Shown: in pieces, positions 5,888 through 12,425 of the stretch
How positions within the stretch are numbered: position 1 is the first letter of the stretch
Layout: every line of letters begins with the position of its first letter
Assembly (NCBI GenBank): GCA_047639575.1
Contig: JBLIOB010000110.1
Coordinates: 1-12,425, forward strand
Length of the DNA: 12,425 bases
From: JBLIOB01 sp047639575
GTDB taxonomy: Bacteria > Bacteroidota > Bacteroidia > Flavobacteriales_D > Parvicellaceae
Direction: 5' to 3'
Program-made: the position numbers and the translations under genes
Notes under the pieces: model-generated
Seen by the model: only the letters and a program-made list of their open reading frames with translations
Told to the model about the DNA's origin: nothing
Databases searched by the model: none

Positions 5888-8413
5888 TTAAAATCCCCAC
5901 TTCTTCTCTCTAGCGGAGTACATGTTAACTGACCATTTAAGAGCAGGTCTGGCCTTCCCTAGGTTGGAATCACCGATTACACCGTACATGCCAATTCTAA
6001 ATCGTTGTCGTCTAATTCTAAATGATTTTACAATTCCAGCAAACGCTTCTTTATACAAGTAACCTTGCTCTTTGATATAAAGCATACCGCCTCCAGCGGC
6101 CAATGTAATTCCAGTCTTTTTGATAAATGGGATATTATTAACTAAAGCTCCATTAAAGTGATGAATATAATGTGCTTCAGCATAGAGGCCTCTTGCAAAT
6201 AAGGTGGTGTCTTGCAATTGAAAAGATCCCAAAGGGCTTGAGAAAAATATTCGATCCCCTTTCGGAAAGATTTTTTCGTCTGTATAGGTAATCTTATTTT
6301 GGTTCAGAAACTTCCCTGCTTTAAGAACGTAAGTTGAAGTTCCCAACGATCTAATTTTAAAGGTCTGCTTTATTCGAGCAGACAAATAAGTAAAATCAAC
6401 ATCACTTGATAGTAAGTCCTTAACTCCTTGCTCCAGGTAGACACTAAAAGTTGGCCACTTGCTTCCTAGCACTACTTTTCTCTTCGGCTCCGAAATGTAC
6501 TTTTGAAACGGAGTATAATGAAAAGAGAATACACCAATCAATGCTTGATTTTCTTCAAAATCCAACGGTACATTGTTTTCTACAAACTCTTCAGCAAAAG
6601 TTCCGAACTTATAGTCAGTCAAAGGAATTCTAGATAAATAACTTGCTTCTAGGTTCAGATAGAAACCATTAAACAATTCTGTTCTAAACTCCAGATTAGC
6701 ATAATACTGATCTACCCAATTACCTCGATTAAACATACTAAGGATCCCATCATTGTACGTGAACATATCAAATTCTCTACCGACTGATACGGAGATTTTA
6801 GATTGCTTTATTGGATTATATAAGAAGCTCGCTGAAAAGTCCCCTTTAATGTCTTGGTTTCTCAGACCAATATTAACGTCTGGATTTATAATAAGTGCCT
6901 TTTCATTTTCCCACTTTTTATAGTACCATAAAAATGGCCCCACTCTCACACCGCCAAGATTAAACGGCTCCACCAAGTCAGCAAGAGATCCAAACTCTAA
7001 GTGTGTTTTCTTTTCTCTATTTCTGAATCCAACTCCGTGCCACACCACCTTTCCGAATGTAATTGTGTTATACTCTTTGTCTATCGAATCGAGGAACTGC
7101 TTGCTGTTTACAACCGAATAAATACTGTCTTTAATTTCGATAATTCTCTGCTCCTGTTTGCTCAATGGAGCTGGCCTTAGTTTAGACCAGTAAGAAGAGT
7201 CTCTCTCGTATGCTTCTTCAGTAACTAAACCAACTTCGTTGGTGAAAAATCGCTTAGGGAAAGTAACATTTAGCTCAACATCTTGGTAATTTAAAACTGT
7301 ATTACCGATAAAATTCTGTCTTCCCATCTTCGTTTCATAATCAAACTCTTGGTCTGTTATAATCCAAAGCGAATCATTCAATTCATTGTACTCTTGTTGA
7401 ACTCTGAAAGCATCATAAAACAGCAATCCGCCTTTTGGTAACCGAAGATCAATCTTCTTAATACTAAATAGCTTATCTGTAATCCAAATGAACCCTTCTA
7501 CGGTAGTATTTCCCTTTTTTCTTGGCGTAACTCTGATCTTATAGACAAAGCGATTCTTGTCATCCATAGTTTGTTCCTCCAACTTGAACTTATAAGACAA
7601 AACTCCGGAGGCATTCAACGGAGAGATGAAAGGGTTTTCTGATAAAGTTGGCGCACTTACCAATCCTTTATACCAGTTCATGTCTCCTTCAGTTGTGCTT
7701 AAATAATACAGTCCTCTTTCACTTCCGTATTTTTTGTAGGCTGTTTTAACCTCTTTAATTCTATCTGGAAATTGAAAGTTTTTAGTGATTTGAGATTCCA
7801 CTAGATTCATACTGTTTGCAAGTTCTTGAATCTTCTGATCTCGTTTTTCTTTAAAGGGATCGTAGGTTTGAGCATCTACGTTCTCTTGAACCTCTTTTTT
7901 CTTTTTACTTTCCTCTTTCGCTTTCTCCTTTGCGTCCTCTCTCCGCTTTTTCTCTTGATCAGTAATAAGTTCTTTCGCTTTGATGTAAACTTCCATTTTA
8001 CTGGTCTCAAATTGAAATTGGTTTTCCTTTTTTCTTTTCACTGCACTTGCGATGATTTCGTAAGCTGGATCTCTTCTTTTCTTTTTAATGACCACCTCAC
8101 CCAACTCTAGAGCAGGTTTCAGCCAAATATTTTTAACAATTTCTTTTTGATCTTGGCTAATTAGAACATTGATGTTTTTCTGCTCAAAACCTGTTAAATC
8201 AAAGACGATTTCATAATCTCCCGGATCAAGTCTTAACGAATATCTGCCATCTGCGTCTGTTTCAGTTCTGAATGCTGTAAACTTAACGTAGACACTTACA
8301 AAAGGGATAGGAACGTTGTTTTCGTCTTGCACGAAACCGTTTAATACCTGCCCATTAACCGCAGTTAATCCTGCAATGAAAATGAATAAAGTGGTTAATA
8401 ATAAGTTTCTCAT
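5888..8413 (-). CDS. outer-membrane protein, carboxypeptidase-regulatory-like plus DUF5686
   Basis: This 841-residue protein opens with a signal peptide, MRNLLLTTLFIFIAGLTAVNG. Residues about 23-100 are a CarboxypepD_reg-like beta-sandwich (LNGFVQDENNVPIPFVSVYV, DADGRYSLRLDPGDYEIVF, GFEQKNINV), as found at the N-terminus of SusC/TonB-type proteins. DUF5686 features follow: RRDPAYEIIASAVKRKKEN (113-131), a periplasmic beta domain (YKFKLEEQTMDD, GFIWITDKLFSIKKIDLRLP) and a C-terminal 16-20-strand-type barrel that ends WSVNMYSAREKKWGF with a terminal Phe. It belongs to a Bacteroidota family of unknown role. Residues 150-200 are an unusually Lys/Glu-rich, probably helical insertion. The ATG is at 8413; a weak -7-like TAACTTTT lies on this strand at 8449-8442. 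It is convergent with the broken barrel gene, 22 bp away. Confidence 0.85.
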   Translation of the reverse strand: MRNLLLTTLFIFIAGLTAVNGQVLNGFVQDENNVPIPFVSVYVKFTAFRTETDADGRYSLRLDPGDYEIVFDLTGFEQKNINVLISQDQKEIVKNIWLKPALELGEVVIKKKRRDPAYEIIASAVKRKKENQFQFETSKMEVYIKAKELITDQEKKRREDAKEKAKEESKKKKEVQENVDAQTYDPFKEKRDQKIQELANSMNLVESQITKNFQFPDRIKEVKTAYKKYGSERGLYYLSTTEGDMNWYKGLVSAPTLSENPFISPLNASGVLSYKFKLEEQTMDDKNRFVYKIRVTPRKKGNTTVEGFIWITDKLFSIKKIDLRLPKGGLLFYDAFRVQQEYNELNDSLWIITDQEFDYETKMGRQNFIGNTVLNYQDVELNVTFPKRFFTNEVGLVTEEAYERDSSYWSKLRPAPLSKQEQRIIEIKDSIYSVVNSKQFLDSIDKEYNTITFGKVVWHGVGFRNREKKTHLEFGSLADLVEPFNLGGVRVGPFLWYYKKWENEKALIINPDVNIGLRNQDIKGDFSASFLYNPIKQSKISVSVGREFDMFTYNDGILSMFNRGNWVDQYYANLEFRTELFNGFYLNLEASYLSRIPLTDYKFGTFAEEFVENNVPLDFEENQALIGVFSFHYTPFQKYISEPKRKVVLGSKWPTFSVYLEQGVKDLLSSDVDFTYLSARIKQTFKIRSLGTSTYVLKAGKFLNQNKITYTDEKIFPKGDRIFFSSPLGSFQLQDTTLFARGLYAEAHYIHHFNGALVNNIPFIKKTGITLAAGGGMLYIKEQGYLYKEAFAGIVKSFRIRRQRFRIGMYGVIGDSNLGKARPALKWSVNMYSAREKKWGF

Positions 8414-8724
8414 GCTCGCTATTAGAACAACGGTCTAGACGAAAAGTTACGCCTTAAATTGTTCTTTTTTGGTTTTTTGTGAAATACCGTCAATGGCTAT
8501 GACGAACGGCCATATACATATGTTACATGTATGACGCTTGCCCTATATCAGAAGTTACATTTCGAAGTACTAGTTCGCTCAACTAGCTCTTCATTTCTGG
8601 ATAGAAATATTTCCAAGGTAATACTGGTTTCGTAAGTAGTATCCAGACAAGCAACTAAAGGTTCAATTGAGTTAAATATTTATTGCGAAATTGGTAGATA
8701 AAGTACTTTACAGAAAGAATGAAA
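8414..8724. other. gene-free spacer with small palindromes
   Basis: No coding frame or RNA gene could be supported. Small symmetric elements are present: CTAGTT (8570-8575) with AACTAG (8581-8586), the perfect 12-bp palindrome TAAAGTACTTTA (8699-8710) shortly after the stop of the propeller gene, and an imperfect one at 8513-8532. None has a T-run that would make it a clear intrinsic terminator. The spacer must contain the 3' end of the upstream operon and the promoter of the DUF5686 gene. Confidence 0.5.
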
Positions 8725-9996
8725 TTAGAAGCCCATCTTGATGGTTCCATTATTATTTGGACCTCTGAATGAATTCCAGACTATGTTCTTTGCTTTTGGC
8801 AAATCATAGCAATACAAAAAACCATCTAATCCTGAATAAAGTGCGGATATAATTCCATCACCATCAAAATCGCCTACAAACAAAGTAGCCTCTGACCCTG
8901 CCGGCATTGATATTTCTTCTGCTTCTTCTTTCTCAGGATGAATTATAAATAAGGTTCCCTTTTCATCAGGAATTAAGAATTCTACATTCCCATCACCATC
9001 TAAATCCAAAGACACTGCTGATGCACATGCTTTTGATTTTCCAAATCCTTTGTACTGGATTGTCTCGCCTGGGCCCATTCTTTTTTTACCTTCTTCATAA
9101 ACCCAATCATTAAAATCAATACTGAAACTTGACACTCCGCTTGAAGAACCCCAGCTATTTGAAACGCAACTGTAAAGGGATTTACCAGAAGGAACTGGAG
9201 AAGCAAATAGGCCATATCCGGCTCCTACTCCACCAAGTCTATTTCCTTTTAAATCAAAAATATCATAGTCACCATAAGAAGCTACCGTATGAATACGGAC
9301 ACTATCGTTAAACTCAAGAATTAATGGAGACCCGTGTACTCCTGAATTCTTTTTCTGAAACCATAATTCCGATCCGTCTTTTCCATTGAGGGCCCATTGC
9401 GCGTATCCACCGCAAACCAAATCATCAATTCCGTCATTATTTAAATCGTAGATAGCAGGAGAACTATTTCCACCATGAGTATACACCTTAGAATGCCACA
9501 AAGTATCACCTTTGGCACCATCAAACGCATAGACACCTGAACCTTGGCAATTGAACACGATGTCCATTATTGAATCTCCGTTTAGGTTTGCGATTCCTGG
9601 AACACTCTCTAAATTGTTAGGAAGCTGGTATTTCCATTTCTCCTCCTTCAGATTCAGATCGTAAGCATAAACATAGTTAAGATCGCTACCATAGTATAGA
9701 GTGTTATTAGCAATTGCCAATCCATTTACATCATTATCTCCCAGGCTCAAGCCTTTGATCTGATGATTTATTTTTCCGTTAGTTGGATCAATAAAGTAAA
9801 CGCCAGCTGCATCATCGTTATCAGAGTTTCTATCATCACCATTAGAGCCGATTATTATTTTCCCGTCATGGAACAACATATTGGTACGATAGCAGGTTAA
9901 ACCAATCTTCGTTTTCCATTTGTAATCTGCAGGAAAAGTGGACTGTGCATAACTGATTCCCATCAGCATTATTAAAATAAAACCAATTTTTCTCAT
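8725..9996 (-). CDS. exported beta-propeller protein with PQQ-like/FG-GAP-like repeats
   Basis: This 423-residue protein has a signal peptide, MRKIGFILIMLMGISYA, cleaved before QST. It is built of repeated four-strand blades. Blade marks of the PQQ/quinoprotein-like type are VYFIDPTNGKI (67-76), VYAYDLNLKEEKWKY and VYAFDGAKGDTLW. Mixed with them are acidic loops of the FG-GAP/calcium-loop kind: NLNGDSIMD (138-145), DLNNDGIDD (184-192), DLDGDGNVE (331-339) and DFDGDGIIS (376-384). The end reads VWNSFRGPNNNGTIKMGF. The W-x-x-FRGPN-x-NG motif often opens PQQ-type propellers, so here it may close the ring. No catalytic residues are evident, and calcium-stabilised surface binding is the likely role. 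It has no T9SS sorting domain, so its final location is periplasm or cell surface. It overlaps the preceding WG-repeat gene by 4 nt (ATGA). Confidence 0.82.
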   Translation of the reverse strand: MRKIGFILIMLMGISYAQSTFPADYKWKTKIGLTCYRTNMLFHDGKIIIGSNGDDRNSDNDDAAGVYFIDPTNGKINHQIKGLSLGDNDVNGLAIANNTLYYGSDLNYVYAYDLNLKEEKWKYQLPNNLESVPGIANLNGDSIMDIVFNCQGSGVYAFDGAKGDTLWHSKVYTHGGNSSPAIYDLNNDGIDDLVCGGYAQWALNGKDGSELWFQKKNSGVHGSPLILEFNDSVRIHTVASYGDYDIFDLKGNRLGGVGAGYGLFASPVPSGKSLYSCVSNSWGSSSGVSSFSIDFNDWVYEEGKKRMGPGETIQYKGFGKSKACASAVSLDLDGDGNVEFLIPDEKGTLFIIHPEKEEAEEISMPAGSEATLFVGDFDGDGIISALYSGLDGFLYCYDLPKAKNIVWNSFRGPNNNGTIKMGF

Positions 9997-11450
9997 AGTC
10001 CAAAATCTCCCTCAACCAATTCTCCGTCTACCTTGTAACCATAGTAAATGGAATTGTCGTCTTTTAAATATTCAATAAACTTCATTTTCACCTTAGCGTC
10101 AGCATCGAAACTCCCAATTAGAAACAAACCGTAAGAAGCTTGATAGACAAAGAACTGAATCCGTTTTTGGGAAACGAAAGAGTACACCGAGATACCCTCT
10201 GTTTTCTTTATTACTTTATACTCTGTCGCTCCGTTAAACAACTCTGTATTACCACAGAATAGTTTCTTGCCTTTTAATTTTCCTGCTTTTGGGAATTCAA
10301 AAGTCTTTAAGGTTTCATCCCATACCCCAAACTTTTCATCTTTTCCAATCCTAAATCCATGGTCTTCACAAATTTGATTCTGCTTGCAGTCATGAATTCC
10401 TTTATCACATACAATGTTGGCACCTGCAACTAGCATCTTACCATTCCAATCCCTCACATCATAAATAGATTCGTCCTCGTCTACCGGAACAAAGACTAAA
10501 GATTCTGATACCCATGGTTCTCCTTGAAACATATTTGTAATTATGTTAGTTTCTCCCAAAAACACAAGCTTTCCACCCGTCTCATTTTTAAACCAAGCAA
10601 ATGGCGGACTATCATAGCCAAATCCATCACAAGGTCTCCAATTTCTATCATCTAGTTCCATTTTAGACTCCGGAAAAACTGCTTTTCCATCTTTCAACCG
10701 AACCATTTTCACTAAGTCTTCTTTCTCTCCTACTCCAGTACAAATTTTATAATGATCAGGAGAGTTATATTCAGTTTTCCATAAACTTCCATCCAGGTAT
10801 ACTTCACCGTTAATATTCATGTAACTATCTCTTCTATTTTGACCTACGGCTGCAGAAAAATACAAGGAGGTATCATTGTAAGTTGTTCTTTGGCCTACAT
10901 AAATCTTTTCGCTAAATATTGGTTGACCTATTTCTTTTCCAGTACTCGAAAGTAAGCCATAAGTTGAATCGATTTTATAAGTGAAGAAGCCGTACCGTCT
11001 TTTAAAAACGTCATCGTATTTAAATTTTGTAATCAACCCATCTTCTCCATGAATTGCCCATTTACCCTGACTTTCACATTTATAGAAGCCTTCAGATAGC
11101 TCCAAAATCTGACTGTACGCAAAGTCGATTACCATTTTACCAGTATCGTTTATAACCCCTGTTTTACCATCTTTAATTACAAAGGCTAATCCATTTTCAA
11201 AATCTCCACATTTATCAAATTCGAATGGGCAAATGGCCTTTCCTTGACTATTTACATACCCCCAGTAATCGCCTTTCTTCACAATAGCAAGTTTACCCGA
11301 AAAGTCAAATGCGTAATCGAACGAAGGAGGTATAACTTCCTTGTTTTGTTCATTCTTAAAACCATAAAGCCCGCCAGACTTAAACGATCTCATTTGTCCA
11401 TTAGCAGCAATAACCACCAGGCATGTTATAGTTAACATCAATATTCTCAC
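9993..11450 (-). CDS. exported WG-repeat protein
   Basis: This 485-residue protein begins with GTG at 11450. That start gives a signal peptide with a basic residue, MRILMLTITCLVVIAANG, cleaved before Q. The ATG four codons later is possible but loses the arginine. Residues about 27-175 hold five degenerate WG (KWG) repeats: LYGFKNEQNKEVIPPSFD, YWGYVNSQGKAICPFEFD, KTGVINDTGKMVIDFAY, KWAIHGEDGLITKFKYDDV and TYGLLSSTGKEI. A late remnant, KFGVWDETLKTFEF, follows. The remainder is beta-rich and not assigned. WG-repeat proteins are common in Bacteroidota and their role is mostly unknown. It is the first gene of a two-gene operon. A weak promoter candidate on this strand is TACATTTA (11462-11455) with TTG at 11489-11487, spaced 24 nt. 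Confidence 0.82.
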   Translation of the reverse strand: MRILMLTITCLVVIAANGQMRSFKSGGLYGFKNEQNKEVIPPSFDYAFDFSGKLAIVKKGDYWGYVNSQGKAICPFEFDKCGDFENGLAFVIKDGKTGVINDTGKMVIDFAYSQILELSEGFYKCESQGKWAIHGEDGLITKFKYDDVFKRRYGFFTYKIDSTYGLLSSTGKEIGQPIFSEKIYVGQRTTYNDTSLYFSAAVGQNRRDSYMNINGEVYLDGSLWKTEYNSPDHYKICTGVGEKEDLVKMVRLKDGKAVFPESKMELDDRNWRPCDGFGYDSPPFAWFKNETGGKLVFLGETNIITNMFQGEPWVSESLVFVPVDEDESIYDVRDWNGKMLVAGANIVCDKGIHDCKQNQICEDHGFRIGKDEKFGVWDETLKTFEFPKAGKLKGKKLFCGNTELFNGATEYKVIKKTEGISVYSFVSQKRIQFFVYQASYGLFLIGSFDADAKVKMKFIEYLKDDNSIYYGYKVDGELVEGDFGL

Positions 11451-11533
11451 ATCATAAATGTAACGAAATCAGGTCTAGATTTAAGACAAGGTAACTGCCT
11501 TATTTTTTTGAATTAGTAAAAGCTCTATTTTCA

Positions 11534-11565
11534 TTGATATTCCAGTTCTGAAATGGCTAACTTTA
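11534..11565 (+). promoter_or_regulatory. candidate mnmE promoter
   Basis: TTG at 11534-11536 and TAACTTTA at 11558-11565 are separated by 21 nt, close to the Bacteroidota pattern TTG-(about 19-21)-TAnnTTTG, with one mismatch. The ATG of mnmE is only 4 nt behind the -7 box, so the transcript would be leaderless or nearly so. Confidence 0.35.
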
Positions 11566-11569
11566 CAAC

Positions 11570-12425
11570 ATGTTTCAAAAAGAAAAAACTATATGCGCGA
11601 TTTCCACTCCACCAGGATTAGGAGGTATTGCCGTGATTAGGCTTTCTGGGGCATCAACTCACTCTATATTAAATAAGGTCTTCTCAAAGGACCTTTCGTC
11701 TGTAGATACTCATACCGTACATTTTGGTTTAATAAAAGATGGCGACCATATCATAGATGAAGTAGTGGCAACTGTTTTCAAAGGACCAAACTCTTTTACA
11801 GGTGAAGACGTAGTTGAAATTAGCTGTCACGGTTCGGTTTATATTCAGAACAAAATCATTGAAGTTCTTCTTGCTAATGAAGCTAGTCTTGCAGAACCTG
11901 GCGAATTTACATTGAGAGCATTCTTGAATGGAAAGATGGATTTATCGCAAGCCGAAGCGGTAGCTGATTTAATTCACTCTAATTCAGAAGGAGCCCACGA
12001 TTTAGCGATGAAGCAAATGCGCGGTGGGTTCAGTAAAGAAATTGATAAACTAAGACAAGAATTAATTGACTTCGCCTCTCTTATAGAATTGGAATTAGAT
12101 TTTAGTGAAGAGGACGTTGAGTTTGCAGATCGGACCCAATTAAATAATCTAATCAATCAAATTCAGTCTTACTTAAACAGCTTGATTGATTCATTTAGAT
12201 TGGGTAATGTAATTAAGAATGGTGTGCCTGTTGCAATTGTAGGAGTTCCCAATGTTGGAAAGTCTACTTTGCTAAATGCACTACTGAACGAAGATCGGGC
12301 CATAGTTTCAGACATTCCTGGAACGACTAGAGACGCGATAGAAGACCAAATAAATATTGGAGGTATCATCTTTCGTTTTATTGACACAGCAGGGATTCGC
12401 AAAACAAAAGACCAGATAGAAAAGA
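11570..12425 (+). CDS. mnmE: tRNA uridine-5-carboxymethylaminomethyl(34) synthesis GTPase MnmE, 3'-truncated by window end
   Basis: MnmE with its partner MnmG adds the (carboxymethyl)aminomethyl group to U34 of certain tRNAs, using methylene-tetrahydrofolate and GTP, in the cytoplasm. The visible 285 residues begin MFQKEKTICAISTPPGLGGI, the usual tetrahydrofolate-binding N-terminal domain opening. Family marks follow: IRLSG, NSFTGEDVVEISCHG, EPGEFTLRAFLNGKMDLSQA and AEAVADLI. The helical domain continues with DFSEEDVEF, and the G domain then begins: P-loop GVPNVGKS (225-232), switch GTTRD (251-255) and DTAG (272-275). The NKxD motif, the rest of the helical domain and the C-terminal CxGK active site lie beyond the window (family length is about 450-460). 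The reading frame is intact throughout. It diverges from the WG-repeat operon. Confidence 0.97.
   Translation, partial: MFQKEKTICAISTPPGLGGIAVIRLSGASTHSILNKVFSKDLSSVDTHTVHFGLIKDGDHIIDEVVATVFKGPNSFTGEDVVEISCHGSVYIQNKIIEVLLANEASLAEPGEFTLRAFLNGKMDLSQAEAVADLIHSNSEGAHDLAMKQMRGGFSKEIDKLRQELIDFASLIELELDFSEEDVEFADRTQLNNLINQIQSYLNSLIDSFRLGNVIKNGVPVAIVGVPNVGKSTLLNALLNEDRAIVSDIPGTTRDAIEDQINIGGIIFRFIDTAGIRKTKDQIEK

Noticed and set aside
6451..8110. Plus-strand open frames at 6451-6633 and 7826-8110
   Set aside because: They are antisense to the well-supported DUF5686 gene. The second is only the complement of its Lys/Glu-rich block.
9000..9311. Open frames at 9000-9215 (minus) and 9129-9311 (plus)
   Set aside because: They lie inside the propeller gene in other frames and show no protein-like features.
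11244..12402. Open frames at 11244-11435 (plus), 11974-12156 and 12169-12402 (minus)
   Set aside because: They are antisense to the WG-repeat gene and to mnmE, both of which are clearly coding.

Overview
The window looks like chromosomal DNA of a member of the Bacteroidota, probably Flavobacteriales-like. The DNA is AT-rich and start codons lack Shine-Dalgarno sequences. Promoter-like boxes fit the TAnnTTTG pattern of this phylum. One protein carries a type IX secretion (T9SS) C-terminal sorting domain, and another has the carboxypeptidase-regulatory-like plus DUF5686 outer-membrane architecture typical of the group. No species can be named from the sequence alone.

Left part (1-5870), accessory in character. 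It holds short, mutually unrelated, mostly unrecognised plus-strand genes separated by short imperfect palindromes. These are an ankyrin-like tail (1-83), a small membrane protein (49-297), a C-terminally anchored protein (2327-2959), a small soluble protein (3091-3525), a multi-pass membrane protein (3600-4109), a gene broken by one TAG (4211-4984), a three-helix membrane protein (5042-5347) and a small outer-membrane barrel gene broken by one TAA (5344-5865). Two 85-nt repeats (2957-3041 and 4107-4191) start exactly on the stop codons of two unrelated genes and are 78/85 identical. Their differences fall almost entirely in two arms that can pair, and one pair shows a compensatory C-G to T-A change. 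A third, diverged copy (2240-2307) shares the exact 19-nt 3' motif CTATCTTTATTCCAAACGT. In all three copies a possible start codon lies 19-20 nt downstream. This one-gene-plus-one-structured-repeat layout resembles an integron cassette array, but no integrase is present and the repeats do not fit the classical attC consensus. A minus-strand T9SS cargo gene (510-2087) sits inside the region.

Middle part (5888-8413). One long minus-strand gene encodes an 841-residue outer-membrane protein of the CarboxypepD_reg-like/DUF5686 type, convergent with the broken barrel gene. A 311-bp gap without genes follows (8414-8724).

Right part (8725-11450). A two-gene minus-strand operon with an ATGA overlap encodes two exported proteins: first a WG-repeat protein, then a beta-propeller with PQQ-like and FG-GAP-like repeats and calcium-loop motifs. 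Divergent from it is the core gene mnmE (tRNA wobble-uridine modification GTPase), cut by the window end at residue 285, within the G domain.
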